From the NCBI RefSeq assembly GCF_009707955.1, contig NZ_WMDQ01000015.1, forward strand, positions 41,880 through 105,879: a stretch of 64,000 nucleotides of DNA, written 5' to 3'. The notes beneath the pieces were generated by a model. It was not told where the DNA came from, ran no database searches, and worked only from the letters and a program-made list of their open reading frames with translations. Source of the stretch: Flavobacterium sp. LC2016-13 (GTDB lineage Bacteria > Bacteroidota > Bacteroidia > Flavobacteriales > Flavobacteriaceae). Numbering within the stretch: position 1 is the stretch's first letter; every line of letters begins with the position of its first letter. A program made the translations under genes and the position numbers. This document shows, piece after piece, positions 27,132 through 37,600 of this stretch.

Positions 27132-29951
27132 CTATTTCGCCAATGGATTCTCTGGGCTCATAATTACTTCGACACTATTTGAACTATCCAGTATTTGTTT
27201 ACTTAGTTGCTGAATTGTTTTTTGATCAATTTTTGCAATTAAACTTTTATAATCAGAGTCTTGCATAAAGGGCATGTTATTCATACTTATGTTATAAAGT
27301 ATGCCACTCCAAAATGAATTCGTCTTCATCGATTCTTCTCTGTTTTTTACAAGTGCTTTTTTAATGTCTTCCAAGTCATTAATATTGACTGGTTTTGACT
27401 TAAGATCATTTATTTCCTTCCAAACGATTTGCATTAATTTTTCCTGTTTTTCAGGATTGCAATCAAAACTTAGGGCAAGATCAAAAGTTGGTTTAGGAAT
27501 AAGCGGCAGATTTCCGGCAACGGTTACACCATAACTTCCGCCTTCTTCTTCGCGAATGGTTTGTAAAAAACGTTTTGATAATAATTCACCAATAACATAC
27601 ATACCAATTGCATTTTCCTTACTGTAATCAATTTTTCCGGTTAAATGCAGATAAGCAGTTGTTTTAGGAATTTCCATTTTGCGTTTAAAATGAACAACTG
27701 TTTTACCTTTTTTCGGCTCTAAATTATGATCGACAAAACTCGCTGCAGAACCAGAGCTAGATTTTAAATTGCCAATATATTTCTGAATCAGTTCAAGAGC
27801 TGTTTCGGGAATATTTCCAACAAAAACAAAAGTAAGATCAGCAGCATTATTAATTCGGTCTTTATAAACTTGTTCTGCTTTTTGCAAATCAATATTTTGA
27901 AGAAATTTTTCATCAAAAACAAATGTTCGCGGATTGTGATTTGAATTAGCCAATGTTACTGTATCCTTAAAAGCACTTCCGTTATCTTTTTTAAGATTCT
28001 CTAAACGATTCTCATACTGCGTTTTTAAAATGCCATAAATATTAGGATCAAAACGTGGAGATTCAAAAGAAAGATAAAGCAATTGCAGCATCGTTTCTAA
28101 ATCCTGTTTATTAGAACTTCCCTGAAAACCTTGCGTATTATCAGCAATAAAAGGTGCAACTTGGGCAACTTTACCGGTAAGTTTTTCTTTTAATCCCGTT
28201 GTATCAAAATTACCAAGTCCGGACGATCTTGCTAAAGAAGTCGCAATTTCTGCAGACGCTAAATTTTCTTGTTTCACTAAAGATTTTCCTCCTTTGGCAA
28301 AAGCCGAAAATACGATTTGATCTTGCGAATGTGTCGTTGGCAAAATAATAATATTCGCCCCATTTTCAAGCGTATATCCTTTTGCTTCGGTTATTCCGGC
28401 AACTTCAAATGTTTTTTTAACGGCAACTGGTTTTAATTCTTTTTCGATTAATGGAGCATTATTTTCTTTTTTTGTGTAAGGTTCCAAAGGCATCGTTTCT
28501 ACCTTTTTCATAACATCAACAACGGCTTCTTTTTTCGGAAATTCACTTTGATCTTTATCTGAACCCGTTATTAAAACAACCTGATTGGTCGTTTTTTGTA
28601 TGGTTTTGGCATGTGCATTTAACTCTTCTAAAGAAAGGGTTTTTATGATTCCAACAATTAAATCATAATCTTCTTGTGGGGCAAGAAAGGGTTTCGCTTT
28701 TAAAAAGTAGTTGGTTAGTTTATCTGCCCAACTGTCATTATCCACTTTGTCTTTATTTTTAATAAAATCATCATAAGAACTAATGAAATCTTTTTTGGTT
28801 CGGTCTAATTCTGCCTGAATCGCACCAAAACGTTTCAATCGTTCAGCTTCGGTATAAACTTCCTGAAAAGCTTCTAAGGTTTTTCCTTTTTTGGCTAAAG
28901 CCGAAATATTAAAGGAAGTATTTAATCTTGAAACAGGCTCAAAATAAGCTTTTAAACTTAAACTGGAACTTTGATTTTTTAATATTAATTCTCTCAAACG
29001 ATTGTTAAGTATACTAGTATAAAAAGAGTTCATTACGTTGTTGCGCGTAACAGAAACATCTTTTACCAATGGTTCATCAAGCACATATTGTAAAGTTATA
29101 GCTGTAGAAGCGGCTTCTTTATCAGTAGCAACTCCAAAATACAAATCATTATGTTTTGGAATATCGTTGTACTTGCGCACGGCTGCTTTTTTAGCAAGCG
29201 GAATACTGGAGAATATGGTTTTAACCTTTTGTTCGATGCCTTTAACGTCAATATCTCCAACAATAATTACAGCTTGCAAATCCGGACGATACCATTTTTT
29301 ATAATAGTTTCGTAATTCCTGATATTTGAAGTTATTGATGATGTTTAAGTCACCAATAACATCGCGTTTGCTGTATTTAGATCCTTTGTATAAAACCTGA
29401 TCGGTTTGCATTTTTAAACGGAAACCGCTTGTTCTTCTGGTTCTCCATTCTTCACGGATAACGCCTCTTTCTGCATCAATTTCTTCATTGGTTAACGAAA
29501 GCGATCCTGACCAGTCGTGCAATACCCAAAGTGTAGAATCTATCAAAGTTTCATTACTTACGGGAACGCCGCTAATGTTATAAACGGTTTCATCTTGTGC
29601 GGTATAAGCATTGATGTCTTTTCCGAAACTAACACCGTGTTTTTCGAGCATTTTAATAATTCCTTTGCCTTTAAAATGTTCTGTTCCGTTAAAAGCCATG
29701 TGCTCTAAAAAGTGCGCTAATCCGTTTTGGTTGTCATCTTCTAAAATAGCGCCCACATTTTGAACAAAGTAAAAACTTGCACGATCTTTTGGTTCTTCGT
29801 TATGCAGAATATAATACGTCAATCCGTTTGGAAGCTTGCCTGTCGTGACATTTTTATCTAACGGAATCGTGGTTTTGAATTGCGAAAACATAACGTGACA
29901 AGATAAAATCATTATCACGTTTAGAATTTGCTTTTTAAGTGTGTTATACAT
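27132..29951 (-). CDS. M16-family zinc peptidase (full-length, two-half)
   Basis: A 939-residue exported metallopeptidase. Leader 5-23 (ends MFSQ). The N-terminal half holds the inverted zinc site H80-F-L-E83-H84 (HFLEHMAFNG) and the distal ligand region IDAERGVIREEW; the C-terminal half (GYTLENGANIIILP onwards) is the inactive M16 half with R/Y substrate residues expected near GGSYGVTVAG. M16 peptidases form a closed chamber that degrades peptides, not folded proteins. It is the last gene of a run with SusC, SusD and an ABC transporter (11 nt after the permease gene), so it probably processes the peptide that this system moves. The substrate is unknown. Confidence 0.92.
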   Translation of the reverse strand: MYNTLKKQILNVIMILSCHVMFSQFKTTIPLDKNVTTGKLPNGLTYYILHNEEPKDRASFYFVQNVGAILEDDNQNGLAHFLEHMAFNGTEHFKGKGIIKMLEKHGVSFGKDINAYTAQDETVYNISGVPVSNETLIDSTLWVLHDWSGSLSLTNEEIDAERGVIREEWRTRRTSGFRLKMQTDQVLYKGSKYSKRDVIGDLNIINNFKYQELRNYYKKWYRPDLQAVIIVGDIDVKGIEQKVKTIFSSIPLAKKAAVRKYNDIPKHNDLYFGVATDKEAASTAITLQYVLDEPLVKDVSVTRNNVMNSFYTSILNNRLRELILKNQSSSLSLKAYFEPVSRLNTSFNISALAKKGKTLEAFQEVYTEAERLKRFGAIQAELDRTKKDFISSYDDFIKNKDKVDNDSWADKLTNYFLKAKPFLAPQEDYDLIVGIIKTLSLEELNAHAKTIQKTTNQVVLITGSDKDQSEFPKKEAVVDVMKKVETMPLEPYTKKENNAPLIEKELKPVAVKKTFEVAGITEAKGYTLENGANIIILPTTHSQDQIVFSAFAKGGKSLVKQENLASAEIATSLARSSGLGNFDTTGLKEKLTGKVAQVAPFIADNTQGFQGSSNKQDLETMLQLLYLSFESPRFDPNIYGILKTQYENRLENLKKDNGSAFKDTVTLANSNHNPRTFVFDEKFLQNIDLQKAEQVYKDRINNAADLTFVFVGNIPETALELIQKYIGNLKSSSGSAASFVDHNLEPKKGKTVVHFKRKMEIPKTTAYLHLTGKIDYSKENAIGMYVIGELLSKRFLQTIREEEGGSYGVTVAGNLPLIPKPTFDLALSFDCNPEKQEKLMQIVWKEINDLKSKPVNINDLEDIKKALVKNREESMKTNSFWSGILYNISMNNMPFMQDSDYKSLIAKIDQKTIQQLSKQILDSSNSVEVIMSPENPLAK

Positions 29952-29962
29952 GTGTTGTATTT

Positions 29963-32224
29963 TTATCTTCTGTTTCTTCTAATTAATATAAAAGCGCCTG
30001 ATAGAATAATCAATAATGGAAATAATCCTATGAAAACAATTTTACTGATGAAAACCTGATTTGCACTTACTGTTATTTTGTTATCAGTACTTTCAGGTCG
30101 TGTGGTATCAATTGGAAACTGGTAATCGCTAAACCATGTAAAAATATCGGTTACGAATTGAAATGTTCCTGAACCACCACGGCTTAACTCGGCATTGCCC
30201 ATAAAATCGGCATCTCCGGCAACAATTATTTTTTGCGATTTACCATTTACGTTTCGGGTTAATGCGACTACAAGTGGAATTGCTGAAACAGAAGGTTGTT
30301 TTTTCAAATCGGCAGGAATAGAGCTTATTCCTGTAGGAGATTCCCAAGCCGGCTGACTATTTGTTTTTAATAATGGTGTTACTTTAAATTCGGCATCTTT
30401 AGTCGTTTTAATTCCGCTGCTTCCTAAAATCGGAATAGGGAATTCACTTTTGTGTAATTTAATAACCGTACTGTCTATTTCTTTTGAAAATTCGGTAACT
30501 AAAAAGTCCGGGGAGTTGGTTTCACTTTCCTGAACCAATGCTTGTTTTGTGTAGCTTAAACCTAATTTATCTGTAATAGATGCCAATGCTGAATTGGTTT
30601 CAGGTTCTGTTAAAAGCATTAGGTTTTTTCCCTGATCGATATATTTAGTAATGCGGTCAACTGCGCCCTGGCTTAGCTGTGTTTTAGGATCGGCAATAAT
30701 TAAAATTGCCGTTTGTTCCGGAATATTTTGTGCATTGATATCTACAGAAGCTACATCAAATCCCTGATTGATTAACGAGTTTCTGAAGGTAATTTCATTA
30801 AATCCTGTTTTATAATTTTTATCACCGTTTTTCTCGATACTGCGTTCCATATTTCCCGTAGCAAATACAATTTTAGGTGCAGATGTAACCAAACGTTTTA
30901 ATGAAGCTGAAATTTCTTTTTCAAAAGGAACTTTAAACAAATCATCAAACATTCTTAAAAAAGTTTTTTTACCGTTGTATTCTACAGTTCTTACAACTCT
31001 GTTTTGTTCTGCTTTTAAATTGATAATTTTACTTATTTCGGCAGGAGAATATAATTTCTTCAACTTTAAGTTTTGCGTTTCCAGCATTTTGTCGGCAAGT
31101 TGTTTGTCATTCAAGCCTGGATTTTGAGCATATAAAGCCGTATTTGTCGAGGTATCATAGTAATAAACATACTCCATTTCTATTTGAGGCAAAAAGCGGG
31201 AATATTTGTCAAAACTGGCAATATCACTATTTTGAGAATAAGGCATTCCCATATAATAATTAATATCTAACAAGTTAACGTATGTAGTAATTTTAATTGG
31301 TCCGTCGATCTTTTTTACAATTTCCTGACTCGCCTTAGTAAGCGTTTTGTCTTTAGTATGCGTCATATCTTTGTAAAAAGTAAGAGGCGCTCTTGAAGTA
31401 ATATATCCGAGTGACAAAACTATCGCAACTAAACCAACGTATTTTAAAGTTCTTTTTGATGTTGTCTGAGCATCTCTTCCGGTTTGTAAATTAAAAATAC
31501 TTATGCCAATAAAAAGCACGCTAACCAAAATAAAATACAAAACATCTTTGCTTACAATAAGTCCTTCAATCATTGAATTTGCACGTCCTGAAATAGAAAG
31601 GAAATAGGTAATATCTTTTACATAATCAATAGCTTGCCATAGTTTGCCAATGTAATTTAAACCTGCTAAAACTACTAAAGTGCTTATCGCGGCTACAACC
31701 TGATAAGAGGTAAGACATGACATAAAAAGACCAATAGCAGCATAAGTACATACTAATAAGTACAAACCAAAAATACCCGATAAAACAAAACTAACGTCTA
31801 AATTATCTATAGAAAAATACGCTACAATACCAATTACACCTAATATTCCCATAAATAATAAGCAATAACTTGCGATGGCCAGAAATTTTCCCAGAACAAT
31901 ATCTTTAATATGAATTGGTGAAGAAAGTAAAAGTTTGATTGAACCGCTGTTAATTTCACGGCTTATTAAACCCATTGTTAATAGCGGAACATATAAGTAC
32001 AAATAATTTTGCATTTCTGTAAAAAGGCCGCTAAAACCTGAAAATACAACTTGTGACAAATTATGAATACTTTGTCCCATTTTTTGTGCTTTTTCAAATC
32101 GCTCGAGTGTGTCAAAGAATTTCCAGCTTGACTGGATCGAAAATATTACTAAAACAACCCACGCTACTGGCGAGTAAAACATGGTATTGAGTTCTGTTTT
32201 AGCTATTCTGTATATTGTTTTCAT
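29963..32224 (-). CDS. Fused ABC-2 permease and GldG-like protein
   Basis: 753 residues. Residues 1-245 form a GldF-type ABC-2 permease with about six helices (SPVAWVVLVIFSIQS, GLISREINSGSIKLLLSSPI, VVAAISTLVVLAGLNYIG); one more helix follows at about 262-280. Residues about 285-700 match the extracytoplasmic GldG / ABC_transp_aux domain (PF09822: ITTYVNLLDINYYMGMPY, ILIIADPKTQLSQG, KNLMLLTEPE, IIVAGDADFMGNAELSRGG), and a final helix is at 727-747. In the gliding system GldF and GldG are separate proteins; here they are one chain. It pairs with the ATPase gene 11 nt upstream. It is not proof of a gliding role; the locus context suggests transport of something linked to the SusCD pair. Confidence 0.87.
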   Translation of the reverse strand: MKTIYRIAKTELNTMFYSPVAWVVLVIFSIQSSWKFFDTLERFEKAQKMGQSIHNLSQVVFSGFSGLFTEMQNYLYLYVPLLTMGLISREINSGSIKLLLSSPIHIKDIVLGKFLAIASYCLLFMGILGVIGIVAYFSIDNLDVSFVLSGIFGLYLLVCTYAAIGLFMSCLTSYQVVAAISTLVVLAGLNYIGKLWQAIDYVKDITYFLSISGRANSMIEGLIVSKDVLYFILVSVLFIGISIFNLQTGRDAQTTSKRTLKYVGLVAIVLSLGYITSRAPLTFYKDMTHTKDKTLTKASQEIVKKIDGPIKITTYVNLLDINYYMGMPYSQNSDIASFDKYSRFLPQIEMEYVYYYDTSTNTALYAQNPGLNDKQLADKMLETQNLKLKKLYSPAEISKIINLKAEQNRVVRTVEYNGKKTFLRMFDDLFKVPFEKEISASLKRLVTSAPKIVFATGNMERSIEKNGDKNYKTGFNEITFRNSLINQGFDVASVDINAQNIPEQTAILIIADPKTQLSQGAVDRITKYIDQGKNLMLLTEPETNSALASITDKLGLSYTKQALVQESETNSPDFLVTEFSKEIDSTVIKLHKSEFPIPILGSSGIKTTKDAEFKVTPLLKTNSQPAWESPTGISSIPADLKKQPSVSAIPLVVALTRNVNGKSQKIIVAGDADFMGNAELSRGGSGTFQFVTDIFTWFSDYQFPIDTTRPESTDNKITVSANQVFISKIVFIGLFPLLIILSGAFILIRRNRR

Positions 32225-32235
32225 TTTTTTGTTTT

Positions 32236-33186
32236 TTAAGAAGGAGTAGAGTTTTTAGAAGGCGCTTTTTTAGATAATTGTGCAAAGATTTCATCGAGAG
32301 ATACTTTCTCAAATTGAATTTCACGTAATTTCCAATTGTTATAAACGCTTAATGCTACAATTTTTTCAGCAATTTCCTGCGTTCCGGTAAACGTAATTTG
32401 TACTTTTTTTGGAGACAGAAAAACAGTATTTGTAACTTCAGGAATATCATTTAATGTTTCAATGGCCGGCGGATTTTCAAAACTTGCCGTTAATTTATCT
32501 GCTTCGATATGATTGTTGAAAGCTTCGAGTGAATCAGCAAAAACCATGTGTCCGTTTTCAATCATTCTTATTTCCTGACACGTTGCCTGTACTTCAGATA
32601 AAATGTGTGAAGAGAAGATTACGGCTTTGTCTTTAGAGATTTTCTTGATTAGGTTTCTAACTTCTAAAATTTGGTTTGGATCCAGTCCGTTTGTTGGTTC
32701 ATCTAAAACTACTAATTTTGGTTCGTGAATAATAGCTTGAGCAATACCCACACGTTGTCTGTATCCACCAGATAAGTTTCGAATTAATCGATTGCTAAAA
32801 TGAGAAATTCCGCATTGTTCTTTAGCTCTTTCTACAGCATTTTTTAAATCTTCTTTTTTTACAAGACGTAATTCTGCACAATGCGTTAAGTATTCATTTA
32901 CAGTTAAATCCAGATGCAAAGGCGGCGTTTGTGGCAAAAAGCCAATTAGTTTTTTAGCCTCAACCGGGTTTTCTTTTAAATTGATTCCGTCAATAAAAAT
33001 ATTTCCGCTGGTTTGGTTCAAAACCCCACAAAGAATATTCATCGTGGTCGATTTTCCGGCTCCGTTAGAACCTAATAATCCCAGAATTTTATTTTCTTTA
33101 ATTTCAAAACTTATATTTTGTATTGCCCAATCCTTACTGTATTGATGTGACAAATCCTCAACTCTTACAATTGTTGTTGTTTCCAT
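32236..33186 (-). CDS. ABC transporter ATP-binding protein (GldA-like)
   Basis: A 316-residue ATPase with all motifs: Walker A GLLGSNGAGKSTTM (about 34-47), Q-loop FLPQTPPLHLDLTVNEYL, signature NLSGGYRQRVGIAQA, Walker B KLVVLDEPTNGLDP, and H-loop FSSHIL. Its C-terminal extension of about 85 residues is typical of the GldA / multidrug ABC-2 subfamily. Its start is 61 nt after the SusD stop and its stop is 11 nt before the permease-GldG start, so it belongs in the same transcription unit. Confidence 0.93.
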   Translation of the reverse strand: METTTIVRVEDLSHQYSKDWAIQNISFEIKENKILGLLGSNGAGKSTTMNILCGVLNQTSGNIFIDGINLKENPVEAKKLIGFLPQTPPLHLDLTVNEYLTHCAELRLVKKEDLKNAVERAKEQCGISHFSNRLIRNLSGGYRQRVGIAQAIIHEPKLVVLDEPTNGLDPNQILEVRNLIKKISKDKAVIFSSHILSEVQATCQEIRMIENGHMVFADSLEAFNNHIEADKLTASFENPPAIETLNDIPEVTNTVFLSPKKVQITFTGTQEIAEKIVALSVYNNWKLREIQFEKVSLDEIFAQLSKKAPSKNSTPS

Positions 33187-33247
33187 AGTGATTTTTAAAA
33201 TTGCAGGAATATATTTTTACTGAAAATACATTCCTGCATCATTTTTA

Positions 33248-34648
33248 TTATTTAGTGTATCCTTCGTTTTGAGTTAAGAAAGGATTAGAACGAGTAGCAG
33301 TTTCCGGTATTGGATAAAGGCTATCTGTAGTATTCCAAATTTTTGAAGAGATTATTCCAAGTACGGCATCAGCTTTTCCGGTTCTTTTAAGATCGAACCA
33401 TCTGTGGCCAAATTCTCCAAAAAATTCACGCTCTCTTTCTACAGCAATTAAGTCTAACAACTGATTTGGGTCTGTTAAAGTAGTTGATCCCAATAAAGCT
33501 CTGTTTCTAATTACGTTAATATCTTCCTGAGCTCCCGTAATATTATTTAGTTTTACTCTGGCTTCTGCTCTAATTAAATAAAGTTCTGCGAGTCTCAATA
33601 CTGTAGAGCGTTCTACAGGAGTTGTCAGATATGAGTTTTTGTATTTTCTGGGACCAATTCCGATATATACTCCGGCTGATGATTTAATATCAACAGTCCA
33701 GTTTGTTTTTCTTGCGTCACCGGTTTCAAATAGTGTAGCACTTTTTCTAAGGATAAATGTTCCTCCTATTTGTGTTAACGGATTTGGTCCGGGAAATGTA
33801 GCCCCACCTTCATACGTATAAGCCGTATTAAAGTAAGGTATTTGCCAAATAGCCTCGGTATTATCTGCAATAAACGGGCTGTTAGTTGCAGTTAATCCGT
33901 TTATCATTTTATAAGTTCCACTTTGGCTAATTACGTCACTTGCATAAGTAGAAGCTTCGGTCCATTTTCCTAAATAAAGATTTACTCTGGCCAATAAACT
34001 TTCTGCAGCCCATTTTGTAGCTCTGATACGTTGATTACTGGTGTAATTACTGTAATTAACCGGAAGGTTGTTTGCAGCTTCTTCAAGATCAAGATTAATT
34101 TGATTGTAAACTTCAGCTTGTGTATTACGTGGTGCTAAAGCAGACTGATCAACATTTGTAGTTAAAACTAAAGGAACATCTCCATATAAATTAGTCAGAT
34201 AAAAATAAGAGAAAGCTCTTAAAAATTTGGCTTCAGCAAGAAAGCGTGTACTTTTGGCCTCTGTAAGTGTTTTACTGCCAGATATACCTTCTATAACAGC
34301 ATTAGAATTGTAGATAGTCTTATACAATTCTGTCCACATACTACCAATTGTACCGTCAGTAAATGGAATTTCATTTGTAGTATAAACATTTTCAATTAAC
34401 GAAACCGGAAGAAGTTCATCAGAAGTTTGTCCGGGAATTGTATGCAATGAGCTATAGTAAGTACTCGCTACCATACTTTGATAGATTCCGTTTACGGCAG
34501 CTTCGGCAGTAGCATCAGATGTGTATACAGTAGTAGATGATAAATCGTTAATAGGAAGATCAACTTCAAGTAAACTTTCGCAACTCGTTAGTCCTATTAA
34601 AAGAAAAAACGAAAATATATACGTGTATTTTATAGAATTATTTTTCAT
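33248..34648 (-). CDS. SusD/RagB-family lipoprotein of the ECF-controlled locus
   Basis: A 466-residue lipoprotein with lipobox GLTSC and lipidated Cys23. It belongs to the canonical RagB/SusD family (PF14322 N-terminal part: TVYTSDATAEAAVNGIYQSM, FLAEAKFLRAFSYFYLTNLYGDVPLV; PF07980 C-terminal part: RLAELYLIRAEARVKLNN, EREREFFGEFGHRWFDLKRTG). It differs from the SusD at 11.4 kb, which is of the SusD-like_2 group. It starts 11 nt after the SusC stop. No glycoside hydrolase lies near it, so a peptide or other ligand is more likely than a glycan. Confidence 0.93.
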   Translation of the reverse strand: MKNNSIKYTYIFSFFLLIGLTSCESLLEVDLPINDLSSTTVYTSDATAEAAVNGIYQSMVASTYYSSLHTIPGQTSDELLPVSLIENVYTTNEIPFTDGTIGSMWTELYKTIYNSNAVIEGISGSKTLTEAKSTRFLAEAKFLRAFSYFYLTNLYGDVPLVLTTNVDQSALAPRNTQAEVYNQINLDLEEAANNLPVNYSNYTSNQRIRATKWAAESLLARVNLYLGKWTEASTYASDVISQSGTYKMINGLTATNSPFIADNTEAIWQIPYFNTAYTYEGGATFPGPNPLTQIGGTFILRKSATLFETGDARKTNWTVDIKSSAGVYIGIGPRKYKNSYLTTPVERSTVLRLAELYLIRAEARVKLNNITGAQEDINVIRNRALLGSTTLTDPNQLLDLIAVEREREFFGEFGHRWFDLKRTGKADAVLGIISSKIWNTTDSLYPIPETATRSNPFLTQNEGYTK

Positions 34649-34659
34649 GTTTTTTAGAT

Positions 34660-37600
34660 TTAAAATGTAAACTGAGTTCCAAGAGTTATGGTACGTAATG
34701 GAGGTAAAGCTAAACCTTGAGTTTCCGGATCAAATCCTTTGAATTTAGTAAAAGTTACCAGGTTTTGTCCTTGTAATGAAAGACGAATATTCTGAATGAA
34801 CTTTTTTGTAGCCTGATCTAACGGAATATTATAAGTTGCGCTTACATTTTTAAGTTTGATGTAAGAAGCATCTACAATAGTAGCCGTAGAACCTGCATAA
34901 TTCAAGAAACTAGGTTGGTAAGCAGTACTTAAAGTATTTCCCTGAGCGATGTAATCATTGTATTCATCAACCTGATAATTGGCTAAACCATAAGGATAAC
35001 CCGGTTGAACAGCAGTAGATGATAATAAGCTTCTTCCGTCTTGTTTTACAAATTGAAATAAAAAGTCTAATGAAAATGCTTTGTAACTAATAGAGTTTAA
35101 AATTCCCCCATAATATTTAGGAGCCGTAGATCCGTAATATTTTCTGTCTCCGGCACCTGTCTGAGCAAAACCGGTACTAATTTTTCCATCTCCGTTAGCA
35201 TCTTCAAACTGGGCAATACCATTTACTACTCCGGTATAATTATATAAATATCTTGCTGTTATTGCATTTCCGATAACATATTGAGAATAATAAGCCGTAT
35301 TTTGTAAATTGTCAAATTCTAAAAGTTTATTAGAGTTTGTCGAAAAATTAAATGATGTAGACCAGTTTAAGTTTTTAGTATGAACGTTGGTTGATGCCAG
35401 CGTAAATTCCCATCCTTTATTTTCAACCAATGCACCTAAATTTGCTGTGTATCCTGTAAAACCAGCCTGAGGGCTAAGTGTTGCCGTTACTAATTGGTTT
35501 CCGGAAGTGTTTCTGTAAAAAGCAGCAGTAAAAGATAAACGATCATTGAAAAAACCAAGATCTAAGGCAGCCTCAAACTTCTTTGTAGTTTCCCATCTGT
35601 AATTAGGATTTGCAATTCTGGTTGTTGTCATTGCTGCATATCCAGTACCGTAAGTACCAGAACTATAAGTGTCTGCATATCCATAATCACTTGGTGGATC
35701 ATTACCAACTTCACCATAACTTGTACGAAGTTTACCAAAACTAAGTACTGAATTGTCTTTTAAGAAATCTTCTTCTGTAAAAATCCAGGCAGCACCAAGA
35801 GAACCAAAATTTCCATATTTTTTATTGGCACCAAAACGAGACGATCCGTCTCTTCTAAAATTGGCATTCAATATATATTTATTTTGAATATTATAGTTTA
35901 CCCTGCTAAAAAGAGAAGCATATCTATATTCAGATGAACCATTGTATGAAGTTACATTTGTTGCAGAACCTGTAATACCAATTAAGTTATCAGCACTATA
36001 ACCTGATGTACTTACGTAAGATGGCATTTCTGATTTTCTGTTTTGCCATGAACCACCAACTAAAACAGAAAGATTACCTTTCCATAAAGCAGTTGTATAG
36101 TTTAATTGCGGATCTATAGTAAAGTTGTTGGTATTATTATTAGAAACCGTGTAAGATCTTGAAAGGTTAAGTGAAAGATTACTAGCAGTATAATACACAT
36201 TATTCATTCCTGATGCCGGCAAAATCTGCTCCGTAATCATTTCTGCTTTACCATAACCTAAGTCCGTTTTAAAAGATAATCCTTTTGCAATTTCTAATTG
36301 AAAATTAAAACTTGTAATTAAATTATTCCCTTTATCTTCAACTCTTCTGTCTAAAGCAGCGATTGGGTTTACATCACTAAAATAAGTTGGCGACCAATAA
36401 TAAGAACCATCCGGATTGTAGATCGTGTGATTAGGTGCCGTTACTACTGCATAATTGGTAATGTCGTAGAATGGCAGTTTATTTTTATCTGTAGAATATA
36501 AAACTGTAGCTCCAACCTTTAGTTTTTTATTCAATGTAGTATGCGTAACATTAAAATTGGTAGAGAATTTATTATAACCAAAATCTCCCGGCAAAACAGT
36601 AGTTTCTTTGTGATACGTACTGCTTAGTAAGAAATTAGTATTATCATCTCCACCTTTTAAACTTGCAGAAAAATCATTAAAATTAGCCGTACCGCCAATT
36701 AATTTTTTTTGCCAGTCTGTATAAGCATTTTGGTCAAATGCTGTTAATGCAATACCGTTACTAAATCCTGTAGGAGTAGTATTTGTAGTGTTTAATGCCG
36801 TACGCAACATGTTTAGATAAGTAGGTGTATCTAAGGTTTTTATCATGTGCGCAACCTCAGAAACTCCAGAATTTGTATTAACCGTAAATACGGTTTTTCC
36901 TGATACTCCTTTTTTAGTTGTAATAAGTACCACACCATTTGCAGCTCTTGAACCGTAAATAGCAGTAGCATCTGCATCTTTAAGAATTTCGATACTTTCG
37001 ATATCATTTGGGTTAATGATATTTAAAGGACTTGTTGATTTTTGAGCTCCTCTGATAATAAGATTTGCCTGAGATTGCTCTTTTATATCATTTGAGATAT
37101 AAGGAATTCCATCAATTACATAAAGAGGCAAATTACTTGATTGAAGCGAATTTGTACCACGAATATTGATATTGATGTTACTTCCTGCATAACCGGATGT
37201 TTGAGAAACAAAAACTCCCGGAGTTCTTCCCTGCAAAGTTTGCAAAATGTTAGTTACAGGCTGTTTTTCAATATCTTCAGAAGTTATTTTTACAACAGAT
37301 CCTGTTGCGGTTCTTTTAGTAGTAGTTCCATAACCAATAACGACAACTTCATCCAGTTTTGCTAAATCGGGTTGCATTTTAATGGTTATAGTTAATTGAT
37401 TTTCAACTGTAATATCTTGTGTTTTATAGCCAAGATAAGATACTCTCAAAACATGTTTTCCAGCTGGTAATTCGATAAAAAATTGACCATCAAAATCAGA
37501 TATACCGTGTTTATTTCCTCCAACTAATAAAACGGAAACGCCGGGTAAAGGCAAACCATTTTCATCTAAAATTTTTCCTGTCAGATTATAAGTAACATCC

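Noticed and set aside
29963..33186. The gliding-motility gldA/gldFG genes themselves
   Set aside because: The permease and GldG parts are fused and lie in a SusCD-M16 operon, so they are called Gld-like, not the gliding genes.
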